The notes: generated by a model not told the origin, from the letters alone. A stretch of DNA of 64,000 nucleotides from JABDIY01 sp963803845 (GCA_963803845.1 CAWDNZ010000004.1:1116001-1180000), one strand, 5' to 3'; shown: positions 51,265 through 61,120, counted from the first letter of the stretch. A program made the numbers and translations.

Positions 51265-51618
51265 ATGCCAGGAAAACCCCGCAAGACTCGCCGCTTTGGT
51301 GGCTCCGCCTCGCACCAGAAGCTGATGATGGCCAACCTCGTTGCCTCACTCATCGCGGCTGAGGGCATTGTCACCACCGAGGCCAAGGCCAAGGCGGTTC
51401 GCCCCATTGCCGAGCGCCTAATCACCAAGTCCAAGAATAAGGACCTCCACAAGTTCCGTCAGGTGCTCAGTTACCTGGGAGACGTTGAGATGACCACCAA
51501 GATGTTCGACGAGATCGGTCCCCGCTACGCCGATCGTCCCGGTGGCTATACCCGCATTATCAAGCTTGGGCCCCGCCAGGGTGACAATGCCGCCATGGCC
51601 AAGATCGAACTGGTCTAG
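51265..51618 (+). CDS. rplQ: 50S ribosomal protein L17
   Basis: A 117-residue L17 of usual length (RKTRRFGGSASHQKLMMANL; TTEAKAKAVRPIAERLITK). Unlike L22 in this genome, it carries no C-terminal extension. AAGAAGGACCC precedes the ATG. End of the alpha operon. Confidence 0.97.
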   Translation: MPGKPRKTRRFGGSASHQKLMMANLVASLIAAEGIVTTEAKAKAVRPIAERLITKSKNKDLHKFRQVLSYLGDVEMTTKMFDEIGPRYADRPGGYTRIIKLGPRQGDNAAMAKIELV

Positions 51619-51642
51619 CCAAACGATCCAATCTCTCACTGA

Positions 51643-51669
51643 GGAATGACCGGCACGGCCGGTCATTCC
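51643..51669 (+). terminator. Strong terminator after rplQ
   Basis: GGAATGACCGGC, loop ACG, GCCGGTCATTCC is a perfect 12-bp stem followed by GCTGTTTTA. It lies 25 bp after rplQ and probably terminates both the alpha operon and the convergent phosphatase gene. Confidence 0.85.
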
Positions 51670-51707
51670 GCTGTTTTACGGCAATTTAGAGCGGGTGCTG
51701 AGAGCGC

Positions 51708-53405
51708 CTAGGTGACGGCGGTGAATTGGAGGATCAAGATCGCAACATCGTCCACATGACGATGGTTGGGGTGAAGAGCGGTGTACAGATTCTCGGGACA
51801 AATTGTTGGCCGTAGCGATTCGACCACGTTCGTCAGTCGATTCAAGCCGGCCTGAACCGCTTCGTCTCTACGTTCGATGAGGCCGTCTGTGTAGAGGATC
51901 AGTTGGTCTCCGGGGCAAACCTCCCGGTGGCTGCTTTGGTAGTGGTTGTCGACTCCCAGCGGCGTTCCGTGGGGCGCGTCCAGTTGGATTACCGGGCACG
52001 TTGACTTGCTCGGGACGAAGATGGGAGGTGGGTGGCCAGCGCTGGTCCATGTGAGTGTCATTGCGGCACGGTCGTAGATGGCGATGGTGGCCGTGGCGTG
52101 CGTGGTGGTGAACTTGGCCATCGCCAGCGATGTCTTGGCGGCTATCACCTCGGTTGGATGCCCGTCGAGCGCAACGGTTTGCACAATGCTGCGGGCACGG
52201 GCCATCTCACCAACTACGGCCGGTCCATGACTGGCGACGTCACCGATCACTACGACCACCCGGGCCTGGTCGATTTCCACGATGTCATACCAGTCGCCGC
52301 CAGCACTAGTGGACTGGCTGGCGGCCCGGTGAAAACCGGTTGCGCCAACGCCAGGAACGTCGTGAGCGATGAACTGCAGGAGCGCGCGGTCGATCGCGTC
52401 CATGGCGGCGTGTTGCTCGGCCCGTGTTTGGGCTCGCGACATCGCTTGGCTCGCCAAACTGGCGATCGTGAAAAGTACCAATTGCGCTGTGGAATCGAAT
52501 TCGGTTGGTTCACCGTAGATGAGCCCGACCGCCCCCAGTGTCCGGTTCCCATCTCGGAGCGGAAGCACCGCCCAAGAGTGGTGGCCGTCCTCGAGCTGAG
52601 ATTCGAGGAGAGGGTATGCGGCTATGAACTCCTGCGGGCTGGAGAAGAAGAGCGATTCTCCGGTGGTGACCGCGTGGGAGAACGGGTCGCGCCGGGGGTC
52701 GATCGGAAAGGTGGACCATTGTGCGGTGGTTCCGGGCTGGAGGCCGCGATGGTCCAGGATCGAGAAGTGGTCGCCCCTCTCGCTGATCACCGAACCCGAG
52801 GTGGCACCGGCGAGGGTCAAACCGTTGGTCATGAGAGCGCTGGCGACTTCGTCGAGGGTGGCGGCACTTAGCAGGGCCGAGCTGAGATCATTGAGTTGCT
52901 CCAGGCGGTCGATCTTTTCGTTGACTGCGCTGATCGCTCGTGTCTCGGAGGCGGAGTGTGGGGTGCTCCCAGCGGCTTCGCTAGCTAGTCGCTGCTCTAT
53001 GAACGAAGTGACTTCCTGGGGATGAATCGCCAGGTAGGTCGAGTCTGCCGTGCCACCGATGATCGGGGTGTTGGTAATGCTCCAATACCTCTCAGCTGTC
53101 TCGCCGGTCTCGGGATTGTCGACGTCATAGCGCTGCAACGCCATCACCTGGGACTCGCCCGTCTCGAGTGCCTTGGAGAAGGAAGCCCGCAAAGCCACCT
53201 CGCCCCCTGACCCAGCGATATCAGGAAACACCTCGAACAACTGGTGGCCCACCAGCGTGGCGCGGTCGCGACCGGTCGCACGGCAATACGCGTCGTTGAC
53301 CGCAACGAAAACGAGGGACTCAGTGAGCAGCGCCAGCGGCGATGCCAACACCTCGAACACGAGTCGATAGTCGACTGAGGAGTCCGGTGACGGTTCCATC
53401 GTCAT
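51708..53405 (-). CDS. PAS-GAF-SpoIIE (PP2C-type) serine phosphatase
   Basis: A 565-residue regulatory phosphatase. PAS (about 14-130: FVAVNDAYCRATGRDRATLVGHQLFEVFPD), GAF (about 170-330) and a C-terminal PPM/SpoIIE domain with GGDWYDIVEIDQARVVVVIG (metal-binding Asp), DVASHGPAVVGEM and the late QLILYTDGLIERRDEAVQAG and HVDDVAILILQ. Such proteins dephosphorylate anti-anti-sigma factors in stress control. No partner switch genes are nearby. The start overlaps the truA stop by one base. Confidence 0.85.
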   Translation of the reverse strand: MTMEPSPDSSVDYRLVFEVLASPLALLTESLVFVAVNDAYCRATGRDRATLVGHQLFEVFPDIAGSGGEVALRASFSKALETGESQVMALQRYDVDNPETGETAERYWSITNTPIIGGTADSTYLAIHPQEVTSFIEQRLASEAAGSTPHSASETRAISAVNEKIDRLEQLNDLSSALLSAATLDEVASALMTNGLTLAGATSGSVISERGDHFSILDHRGLQPGTTAQWSTFPIDPRRDPFSHAVTTGESLFFSSPQEFIAAYPLLESQLEDGHHSWAVLPLRDGNRTLGAVGLIYGEPTEFDSTAQLVLFTIASLASQAMSRAQTRAEQHAAMDAIDRALLQFIAHDVPGVGATGFHRAASQSTSAGGDWYDIVEIDQARVVVVIGDVASHGPAVVGEMARARSIVQTVALDGHPTEVIAAKTSLAMAKFTTTHATATIAIYDRAAMTLTWTSAGHPPPIFVPSKSTCPVIQLDAPHGTPLGVDNHYQSSHREVCPGDQLILYTDGLIERRDEAVQAGLNRLTNVVESLRPTICPENLYTALHPNHRHVDDVAILILQFTAVT

Positions 53406-54169
53406 CAGTACATCACGTCCCAGAGCATCAGGCCATGTGGTGGCGCCGGGGACGGGGCGGCGTTGCGGTCTCGGGCCGCCAAGATCTCGGCCACATTCGC
53501 GACGCTCCGACGCCCAAGCCCCACTGCAACGTGCAGCCCCGTGATGCTGCGGACCATCTGGTGACAGAACGCACCGCCAGCGATCTCGAAGCGAAGACGG
53601 CGTTGTCCACTATCGTCGGTGTTTTCGGACCAGTCGGCCGAGTCGACTCGCCGGACGAGCGAGACCGGTTCGGCGTTGTCAGTGGGCTTTGGGCGGCGAC
53701 AGAACGAAGCGAAATCGTGTTCGCCGATCACGGCCGCACACGCCGCTTGCATCGCCTCCAAATCCAGCGGGTCCGGGATCCACCATTCGATGCCGGCACT
53801 AAAAGGGGAGGGGTGGCGGTGATTGAGAACGGTGTAGCGGTAGCGGCGTCCGATTGCAGAGAATCGGGCATGAAACGAACTTGGGGCAACTTCGACGCTT
53901 GTGGCGATGACCTCCGGACCGAGTCGAGAGTTGATGCTCTTTGCCAGACGATTCGCGTCGATCGCTGTCTCCGTGTCGAACGACAAAACCTGGTGACGGG
54001 CATGGACACCAGCGTCTGTTCGGCCGGACATGTGAATCTCGGAGATCGGTCCCAGGATCGCCTCCAGAACCGGTGTGAGTTCGCCAACGACGGTCCGCAC
54101 ACCAGCGTTCGGAGCGAGACCCCGAAATCTGGCGCCGTGGTAGGCGATGGCCAGCCGAACTCTCGTCAC
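53405..54169 (-). CDS. truA: tRNA pseudouridine(38-40) synthase
   Basis: A 254-residue TruA, modifying the anticodon arm of tRNAs at 38-40. The catalytic Asp is in SGRTDAGVHARHQVLSF and the RRYRYTVLNHR and FCHQMVRSITG motifs are present. The usual N-terminal FxGWQxQ signature is altered to FRGLAPN. Convergent to rplQ, divergent from rplM; in many bacteria truA follows rplQ on the same strand, so this module is inverted here. Probably transcribed with the phosphatase. Confidence 0.92.
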   Translation of the reverse strand: MTRVRLAIAYHGARFRGLAPNAGVRTVVGELTPVLEAILGPISEIHMSGRTDAGVHARHQVLSFDTETAIDANRLAKSINSRLGPEVIATSVEVAPSSFHARFSAIGRRYRYTVLNHRHPSPFSAGIEWWIPDPLDLEAMQAACAAVIGEHDFASFCRRPKPTDNAEPVSLVRRVDSADWSENTDDSGQRRLRFEIAGGAFCHQMVRSITGLHVAVGLGRRSVANVAEILAARDRNAAPSPAPPHGLMLWDVMY

Positions 54170-54374
54170 GATTCCAAAGGCTAGCCCTCGTCCGTCGCGT
54201 CGATCGGGGCAGGATATGGTGGCTGGAGGCCGGGTTCACCGAGCGACCGGTGCTCGCAGGAGAGAGTGAAGGCGAAAAACCGAAGGTCTTCGCACGGAAC
54301 CGGCTCCGGGCGCCGGTACGATAACCGGTCGGCTCTGAGGCTCGGTCGAGCCCTAGCAAGCAAAGAGATTTCAC

Positions 54375-54851
54375 ATGAGTATCCCACAGCAGATCAAGAC
54401 ATATTCGCCTAAGGCATCCGAAATCACCCGTGACTGGTGGATCGTAGACGCCGACGGTATGACCGTGGGCAGGATGGCAACAGTGGTAGCGAATGTTCTG
54501 CGGGGCAAGCACAAGCCCACCTACGCCCAGCACATCGACACCGGTGATCACGTGATCATCATCAACGCCGAGAAGGTGCGGATGACGTCCAACAAAACGG
54601 ACCGTCAGATGGTTCACACGCACTCGGGGTATCCCGGTGGCATCACCAGCCGCAGCTACCAGCAGTCACTGGATCGAAAGCCCGCCGACACGGTGCGCAA
54701 GTCCATCACCGGCATGCTGCCGAAGAATCGTCTTGGCCGTCAGCAGGCCACCAAGTTGAAGATCTATGCAGGGACGGATCACCCCCACGCCCCCCAGTCC
54801 CCGAAACCCCTCGAAATCCCGGGAGCTACCCGTGAGCAAGGAAAGCGCTAA
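54375..54851 (+). CDS. rplM: 50S ribosomal protein L13
   Basis: A 158-residue L13. WWIVDADGMTVGRMATVVAN, HVIIINAEKVRMTSNK and GMLPKNRLGRQQATKLKIYA are conserved. The divergent spacer of about 200 bp before truA holds its promoter; TACGAT near 54316 is a weak -10 candidate. Confidence 0.97.
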   Translation: MSIPQQIKTYSPKASEITRDWWIVDADGMTVGRMATVVANVLRGKHKPTYAQHIDTGDHVIIINAEKVRMTSNKTDRQMVHTHSGYPGGITSRSYQQSLDRKPADTVRKSITGMLPKNRLGRQQATKLKIYAGTDHPHAPQSPKPLEIPGATREQGKR

Positions 54852-54854
54852 AGC

Positions 54855-55241
54855 ATGACCATCACCATCGCTACCGGTCGGCGTAAGCAAGCCGTCGCCC
54901 GAGTTCGTCTCACCCCCGGGACAGGCCAGGTCATTGCCAACGGACGCGCCTTTGACGACTATTTCCCCTCGGCTGTTCACCGCACCCTCATCACCGAGCC
55001 TCTGCGGGTTACCGGAAGCGAAGAGGCCTACGACATCCAGGTGTCGCTCCATGGCGGTGGCCTCTCTGGCCAGGCCGGCGCCTTCCGTCTCGGCATCGCC
55101 CGGGCGCTGATCGAGATCAATCCCGAGGATCGAGGCGGCGTGAAGGCCGCTGGTCTGCTCACCCGTGATCCACGGAAGAAGGAATCCAAGAAGTACGGCC
55201 TCAAGAAGGCCCGCAAGGCTCCTCAGTACTCCAAGCGCTAA
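54855..55241 (+). CDS. rpsI: 30S ribosomal protein S9
   Basis: A 128-residue S9. TGRRKQAVARVRLTPGTGQV, GGGLSGQAGAFRLGIARALI and the KKARKAPQYSKR tail that touches P-site tRNA are normal. Three bp after rplM. Confidence 0.97.
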   Translation: MTITIATGRRKQAVARVRLTPGTGQVIANGRAFDDYFPSAVHRTLITEPLRVTGSEEAYDIQVSLHGGGLSGQAGAFRLGIARALIEINPEDRGGVKAAGLLTRDPRKKESKKYGLKKARKAPQYSKR

Positions 55242-55270
55242 CCAGCGCCCGAACCCGGCACGCGGCGTCC

Positions 55271-56623
55271 ATGCCTAGCCCCCGCTTCGGCACCGATGGC
55301 ATTCGGGGTCTTGCCAACCACGATCTCACTCCTGAGGTTGCCACGGCATTGGCCCGAGGGGTCAGCCTCTCGCTGATTCCCCGGCGGGTGATCATCGGCG
55401 GAGACACGCGAGTTTCGGGTCCTATGTTGGAGGCGGCCTTGGTGGCGGGCTTCACTGCCAGCGGTGTCGACGTGATCCTGCTCGGTGTGGTCCCTTCCCC
55501 GTCGGTGGCTGCCGCCGTGGCTGCGGGTGACTCGGGAACAGCCGGGATCATGATCTCCGCCAGCCACAACCCGTGGCACGACAACGGGATCAAGGTGTTC
55601 GGGCCCGGCGGGCGAAAACTCAGCGATGCCGACGAGGTCGATATCGAACATGCGTACCTCGCATTCCTGGAGCGGACCCCAGCGGAGCCAACCCCGGAGA
55701 TGCCGGAGGGTCCCATCGAAGTGGGAGCAGCGATTTCTGTGCCCAGCCCGGTCGACCACCTGGCAATCCTCGCCCGAGGAGCCGATGCCGATCTCACCGG
55801 CCTGAATGTTGTGCTCGATTGTGCCCACGGTGCAGCCGCCCCCTGGGCGCAACAAGTTTTTTCCGCATTCTGCGGCTCGGTCTCAGTCATCGGCGCCAGC
55901 CCCGATGGCACCAACATCAACGCCGGAGTTGGCTCCACCTATCCCGAAGCGGTCGCCGCCGCAGTGGTGGAAGCTGGCGCCGACGTTGGCCTTGCTTTCG
56001 ACGGCGATGCCGATCGTTTGATCGCAGTGGACCACACGGGCTCGGTGGTCGACGGAGACCGGATTCTTGCCATCCTTGCCACCGACCGGCTGGCTCGGGG
56101 AAAGCTGGCCCACAACACCGTGGTCGTGACACAAATGAGCAACCTCGGGTTCAAGCGAGCCATGGAATCCGCCGGGATTACTGTGGTGGAAACCGCGGTG
56201 GGGGATCGGTACGTGCTGCAGGCCATGGCCGAGGGGGGCTTCGTTCTGGGCGGCGAACAAAGCGGCCACGTGATCTGTGCGGACTTGGCCACCACCGGCG
56301 ATGGGATGCTGGCCGGCCTTCAACTCCTCAGCGCCATGAGTCGATCCGGCCAGCCTCTGAGCCACCTGGTTGGCAACGCCATGGTGCAGTATCCGCAGGT
56401 CCTGAAGAACGTTTCGCTCAAGAAGAACGATCCGGAAATCCTTGCCAAATTACAGCCCGTGATAGAACAAGCCCAGAGCGAACTCGGTGACGACGGTCGG
56501 GTTCTGGTGCGATTGTCTGGCACAGAACCCCTTTTGAGGGTGATGGTGGAGCATGCTGAAGGGGTGGTTGCCGAGGCCACGGTGAATAGTCTTATCGCTG
56601 CCGCCTTACCGTTTACGGGCTGA
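55271..56623 (+). CDS. glmM: Phosphoglucosamine mutase
   Basis: A 450-residue alpha-phosphohexomutase: RFGTDGIRGLA, phosphoserine loop MISASHNPWHDNGIK (Ser active site), metal loop FDGDADRLI and sugar loop GGEQSGHVI, and phosphate-binding RLSGTEPLLRVMVE. It converts glucosamine-6-P to glucosamine-1-P for UDP-GlcNAc. Starts 29 bp after rpsI, upstream of the GlmS-like gene, so the two may act in sequence. Confidence 0.95.
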   Translation: MPSPRFGTDGIRGLANHDLTPEVATALARGVSLSLIPRRVIIGGDTRVSGPMLEAALVAGFTASGVDVILLGVVPSPSVAAAVAAGDSGTAGIMISASHNPWHDNGIKVFGPGGRKLSDADEVDIEHAYLAFLERTPAEPTPEMPEGPIEVGAAISVPSPVDHLAILARGADADLTGLNVVLDCAHGAAAPWAQQVFSAFCGSVSVIGASPDGTNINAGVGSTYPEAVAAAVVEAGADVGLAFDGDADRLIAVDHTGSVVDGDRILAILATDRLARGKLAHNTVVVTQMSNLGFKRAMESAGITVVETAVGDRYVLQAMAEGGFVLGGEQSGHVICADLATTGDGMLAGLQLLSAMSRSGQPLSHLVGNAMVQYPQVLKNVSLKKNDPEILAKLQPVIEQAQSELGDDGRVLVRLSGTEPLLRVMVEHAEGVVAEATVNSLIAAALPFTG

Positions 56624-56674
56624 GGCCCCCAACCTTGCAGCTGCGGTAGCCGCTAGCGCGAAAGCGAGTCAGTC

Positions 56675-59600
56675 ATGTGTGGAATCATTGCCATCGTTCG
56701 GCGCCGGACCCAGCGTCCGGTTCCCAGCAGTGCCGACATTGCCGCAGCCCTCGCCGAGGCTGGTGCCCTGCTCCCCGATGCTGGTGAGGCGGGGCGGGCC
56801 TTTGCCGCTGTCAATGAATCGCTGAAGGGCGAAGCGGGCACGCTGGCGTTGCTCAAAGACCCGGCGTTGCCCGAGATGGTGATCGCGGCGGTGGCGGCGG
56901 CCCATGCTGAGGTTGCCGAACTTGAACGCCAGATCGAAGCGGGCATCCGCAACGACGTCGAGGAACTAAATCGCGGTTTGATAGTCCTCAGTGATGCACT
57001 TTGGGCGATCGAGCGGGATCGCCTCCGCACCGCTCGAGAGGTCGGTCAGCTGGCCGGATCCGAACCTGGCGCTGCCTCAATCGCCGCCTATCTCAGCATC
57101 CAGCAGGCGCTGAGCAACCTCGATCGGCTAGAGGTTCGGGGCCGAGACTCCGCCGGTCTGCACGTGCTGGTGAGAAACCACCACCTCGACCTCGATGACC
57201 CCGAGTTGGCGGCCCAGATTGTCGCTCGCCACGACGCTTCGCCGCTGTTCACCCACACCGCAATCCGCACGCCTGACGGCTATCTCAGTTTCGTCTACAA
57301 GGCCGCGGCCGAAGTTGGTGAGCTGGGCGACAACACGGCCACGATGCGGTCGGGGATTCAAAATGACGTCCTACTGCGTCGTGCCCTTGCCGACGAACGA
57401 GCCGAAGCAACAGTTCTAGGTCACACCCGGTGGGCCAGCGTTGGGATCATCTCCGAACCCAACGCCCACCCGGTCAACAGCGAAGAGCTTGGCGGCAAGT
57501 CCGGCCCGTACGTGACGGCGGTTCTCAACGGCGATGTTGACAACTTTGCCGACGTAATTGCCGAGGAGTCTTTGCGCATCGCCACCGAGATCACCACCGA
57601 CGCCAAGGTGATTCCCACGGCAATCAGCCGGGGGCTGAGCGATGGGAAGGATCTCGACGAGGCCGTTCGTTCCACGGTCGCTAAGTTCGAGGGATCGGTG
57701 GCTATTGGGATCAGCACCACCTTGGCCCCGGCGGATCTGCATGTCTGCCTCCGCGGTTCGGGGCAAGGTGTCTTCGTCGGACTCTGTGAGGATGCTTTCG
57801 TGATCGCATCCGAACCCTACGGTGTCGTTGAAGACGCAACCTCGTACTTGCGGATGGACGGCGAAACGCCCTCGGACGTCAACAATCCCACTGGGTCGCA
57901 GGGACAAATCATCCGCCTCAGCGGTGGTTTGGCTGGAGAGGTCGACGGGGTCAGCCGGCTGAGTTATGACGGCTCGCCGATTCCGGTGAGTGACCACGAA
58001 TGGCTGGCGCCCGAGGTCACCACCAGAGACATCGACCGTGGGGATGCTCCCCATTTCCTTTTGAAGGAAATCACCGAAGCCCCGCAATCGTTTCGGAAGA
58101 CGCTGCGGGGCCGCCTGCGGGAAACCAGCGATGGGCTTCGTGTCCAGTTGGGCAGCGAAACGCTTAGCCCAGAGCTGATCGCCGATCTAGAGCGGGGCCA
58201 ATTCAAGAGGATCTACGTCATCGGTCAGGGCACGGCAGCGATCGGTGGGCAAGCGGTGGCCGGAGCGCTCAGTTGGGCCCTAGCGGAGTCCGAGATTCCC
58301 GTCTTGGCTATCACTGCCACGGAACTTTCCGGATTCCGCATTGAGGACGATATGTCCGACCGCCTGGTAGTGGCCATGAGCCAGAGTGGCACCACCACTG
58401 ACACCAATCGAACGGTCGACATTCTCCGGGCCCGAGGCGCCCGCGTGATCGCCATCGTCAACCGTCGCGGGAGTGACCTCGTGGACAAGAGCGACGGCGT
58501 GTTGTACACCTCCGACGGACGCGACGTCGAGATGAGCGTGGCCTCCACCAAGGCGTTCTACTCTCAGATCGCCGCCGGGTTCCTCCTCGCTGTTGGTCTG
58601 AGCGAACACTTGCCGATCACGCAAATCCCGGAGGCCGAGGTGCAGTCGTTGCTGGTTGCCTTGAGGGAAATCCCTGAAGGAATGGCCAAGACCTTGGCCA
58701 AGCGCGATGTGATAGCGGTTGCCGCCCAGCGCCATGCGCTGAGCCGTCGGTACTGGGCCATGGTGGGCAACGGGCCAAACCTTGTGGCGGCCGCTGAGGT
58801 TCGCATCAAGCTCAGCGAGCTCTGTTACAAAGCCATTGCCTACGACGTCACCGAAGACAAGAAACACATCGATCTCTCTTCGGAGCCACTGATTTTTGTC
58901 TGTGCTGCTGGTCTGCAGGGATCGAATGCGGACGACGTTGCGAAAGAAGTTGCAATCTTCCGGGCGCATCAAGCGGCCCCGATCGTGGTGGCCACCGAGG
59001 GCGAGAACCGGTTCAAAGCCGCGCTCGAAGTGATCTGGGTTCCCGAAACGCACCCGCAGTTGGCATTCATCTTCTCCACCATGGTTGGCCATCTCTTCGG
59101 GTACGAGGCCGCTTTGGCTATTGATGCGTCCGCCCGGCCCTTGCGCGAAGCCCGTGGCCTGATAGAGCACTACATCACCCCCGAGGACGAAGATTGGTTC
59201 ATGTCCTTCGGCAACCAACTGGAGCCGTTTGCCGCCCAATTCTTCGACGGCATGCGCACTCACCAATACGACGGTCAGATGGAGGCCTCCACAGCGGTCA
59301 AACTGTCATCCCTACTGCGGTTCGCCACCGGGCATTCGCGTTTCGAGTCGTACCAGTCGGAGTTCGGAAAGGTCGGGACGCCGGGTGTGATCGTTGATGA
59401 TCTTGCGGCGGCTCTCACCGAGGGAATCGAAGAACTCACGCGCCCAATTGATGCCATCAAGCATCAGGCCAAGACCGTCACGGTGGGCATCAGCCGCAGC
59501 GACGAGAGCCTCTTGCAGAACAACCTGGTGCAGGCGGTTCTGGCCACCGGCTGCCCTCGGGACCGGCTCACCTACAAGGTCCTGCGCACCCTTTCGGCAA

Positions 59601-60061
59601 TCGATCCAGCCATCGATGCTGTGGTGGGTCACACCCGTTACCGGGTGGAGGGGGACCCTCGAACCAATGGCACGTTGCATGTGGTGGACAAGGCGGGCAT
59701 CGCTACCGGACTGGTCAGCCGGGTTGAACGAGATCCCATCTTGCGAGGCAACAAGCACCGGGTAGCCGTTGAGCGAGGTGTGCTGGTGACAGTGGGTTCC
59801 GATGGTCGAGTGGTGCTGATCGTGCCTGAGGTCAAGGACTCCGAAGCCACCGGTCTCACCCTGTGCCACCTCCGGCTGAAACCGTCGCTCGAGGTAGCGG
59901 CTGCTCGAGCAGTGATGCGCGGCTACCGTGACCGCTACCGGGGACTGGTGGACGTGGTCACCGAGCGCGAACCCAACTTCCGCGACGATCTACTGGCCCA
60001 TGTGGCGGTGGTCGACCTCCTCACCGCTCCGATCTCCGACATCGCTGCCCTCTGGGCCTAG
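56675..60061 (+). CDS. Long GlmS-like glutamine:fructose-6-P amidotransferase
   Basis: An 1128-residue protein, nearly twice GlmS length (about 610). N-terminal Ntn amidotransferase: MCGIIAI (Cys2 nucleophile), then an insertion of about 120 residues, LEVRGRDSAG at about 152, GHTRWASVG at about 249 and VLNGDVDN at about 283. SIS1: GQGTAAIGGQAV and MSQSGTTTDTNR at about 517-580. SIS2: MVGNGPNLVAAAEVRIKLSE at about 697, FIFSTMVGHLFGYEAAL. The final 280 residues are not in standard GlmS. Likely makes glucosamine-6-P for glmM next door. It is either a GlmS variant or a regulated relative; I leave the symbol out. Confidence 0.85.
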   Translation: MCGIIAIVRRRTQRPVPSSADIAAALAEAGALLPDAGEAGRAFAAVNESLKGEAGTLALLKDPALPEMVIAAVAAAHAEVAELERQIEAGIRNDVEELNRGLIVLSDALWAIERDRLRTAREVGQLAGSEPGAASIAAYLSIQQALSNLDRLEVRGRDSAGLHVLVRNHHLDLDDPELAAQIVARHDASPLFTHTAIRTPDGYLSFVYKAAAEVGELGDNTATMRSGIQNDVLLRRALADERAEATVLGHTRWASVGIISEPNAHPVNSEELGGKSGPYVTAVLNGDVDNFADVIAEESLRIATEITTDAKVIPTAISRGLSDGKDLDEAVRSTVAKFEGSVAIGISTTLAPADLHVCLRGSGQGVFVGLCEDAFVIASEPYGVVEDATSYLRMDGETPSDVNNPTGSQGQIIRLSGGLAGEVDGVSRLSYDGSPIPVSDHEWLAPEVTTRDIDRGDAPHFLLKEITEAPQSFRKTLRGRLRETSDGLRVQLGSETLSPELIADLERGQFKRIYVIGQGTAAIGGQAVAGALSWALAESEIPVLAITATELSGFRIEDDMSDRLVVAMSQSGTTTDTNRTVDILRARGARVIAIVNRRGSDLVDKSDGVLYTSDGRDVEMSVASTKAFYSQIAAGFLLAVGLSEHLPITQIPEAEVQSLLVALREIPEGMAKTLAKRDVIAVAAQRHALSRRYWAMVGNGPNLVAAAEVRIKLSELCYKAIAYDVTEDKKHIDLSSEPLIFVCAAGLQGSNADDVAKEVAIFRAHQAAPIVVATEGENRFKAALEVIWVPETHPQLAFIFSTMVGHLFGYEAALAIDASARPLREARGLIEHYITPEDEDWFMSFGNQLEPFAAQFFDGMRTHQYDGQMEASTAVKLSSLLRFATGHSRFESYQSEFGKVGTPGVIVDDLAAALTEGIEELTRPIDAIKHQAKTVTVGISRSDESLLQNNLVQAVLATGCPRDRLTYKVLRTLSAIDPAIDAVVGHTRYRVEGDPRTNGTLHVVDKAGIATGLVSRVERDPILRGNKHRVAVERGVLVTVGSDGRVVLIVPEVKDSEATGLTLCHLRLKPSLEVAAARAVMRGYRDRYRGLVDVVTEREPNFRDDLLAHVAVVDLLTAPISDIAALWA

Positions 60062-60073
60062 CGGGGCGGTCGA

Positions 60074-60484
60074 TTGTCTGCCTCCATTGCGAAGCCGGTG
60101 GTGGTCTTCGACGGCGTGTGCAATCTGTGCAACGGCTCAGTGGACTTCATCGTGCGCCACGACCCCGATGGGGTTTTCCAATTCGCCTCCAATCAAAGCG
60201 AGCCGGGGCAGAGGATTCTCGCCGCGGCGGGGGTGGCGGCCGTCGACACGGACACGATCGTGCTGGCGGCCGACGGCAAGTTCTTCGACCGCTCCACGGC
60301 CACCCTCCAGATCGCCAAGCGGATGGGGTTCCCATGGAGTCTGGCCTATGTCTTGGTGATCGTTCCTCCATTCGTCCGCGATGCGGCGTACAAGCTGCTC
60401 GCCAAGTACCGCTACCGACTGTTTGGCAGAAGAGACTCGTGCCGTCTGCCTACGCCCGAGGAGCGAGGCCGCTTCCTCGGCTGA
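60074..60484 (+). CDS. DUF393 thiol-disulphide oxidoreductase-like protein
   Basis: A 136-residue DCC-family protein. The hallmark FDGVCNLCNGSVDF (DxxCxxC redox pair) is at about 12-25, followed by VFQFASNQ and RDSCRLPTPEERGRFL near the end. Function unknown, thioredoxin-like by family. TTG start, 12 bp after the GlmS-like gene; GGGGCGG lies upstream. Confidence 0.78.
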   Translation: MSASIAKPVVVFDGVCNLCNGSVDFIVRHDPDGVFQFASNQSEPGQRILAAAGVAAVDTDTIVLAADGKFFDRSTATLQIAKRMGFPWSLAYVLVIVPPFVRDAAYKLLAKYRYRLFGRRDSCRLPTPEERGRFLG

Positions 60485-60507
60485 AGAGTGTCGCTAGCCT
60501 GTGCTTC

Positions 60508-61116
60508 ATGTTGGCCCGACCGGTGCAGGATGCTCTAGCGACGTTAAAGGCCGAGTTCCAGGGGGAGTCGGTGCTGATGGCCACACTGGCCGCCGATGCC
60601 GTGTTTGCCCGGGCCGCCGCCGGGGAATTGGATGAGTGCATCCCCCGCCTTCTGGAACTGGTTTCACTTGGTGAGTTGGCGGATCGATATGCGTTCGAGG
60701 TCTTTGATCTGTTGACCGCCGGAGACTGGCAGGAGTGGGATATGCCGGCGGTCCAGGCGATCAGCCGTTGGGCCGATGCCTGGTGGCGGACGGTCTTGGT
60801 GGACTTTCCCGGGGAGCAGCGGGCTGCCGATCGGTTGGGCGAATTGGCGCACCTGAATCTCACAATGGTGCGTTGGTTGAGCGCCTGGTTGGAGGAACTG
60901 GACGGCCCGGCAGCGCAACATTTGGCTGACTTCATACTCAACGGATCTTCGCACCCGGCCTGGGCAGGCTTCGAGGACCAGCTCCAACAGGCGGTGGCAT
61001 GGACGCAATCCGAGACTTTGATCAACGGCATCACCATGATCGCGGGAACCTACTTCGAGCCTGGTCAGATGGCGGAGATCCTGGAGCGGGTGGTGGTCAC
61101 ACCCGGACTGGGGTAA
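60508..61116 (+). CDS. Hypothetical all-helical protein
   Basis: A 202-residue protein predicted to be mostly alpha-helical, with many Trp (WQEWDMPA, WADAWWRT, WLSAWLEEL) and Leu/Ala-rich amphipathic segments. No signal peptide or known family. Codon use is like the neighbours. Five bp before the nnrD-like gene, so probably an operon member. Confidence 0.65.
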   Translation: MLARPVQDALATLKAEFQGESVLMATLAADAVFARAAAGELDECIPRLLELVSLGELADRYAFEVFDLLTAGDWQEWDMPAVQAISRWADAWWRTVLVDFPGEQRAADRLGELAHLNLTMVRWLSAWLEELDGPAAQHLADFILNGSSHPAWAGFEDQLQQAVAWTQSETLINGITMIAGTYFEPGQMAEILERVVVTPGLG

Positions 61117-61120
61117 TGAC

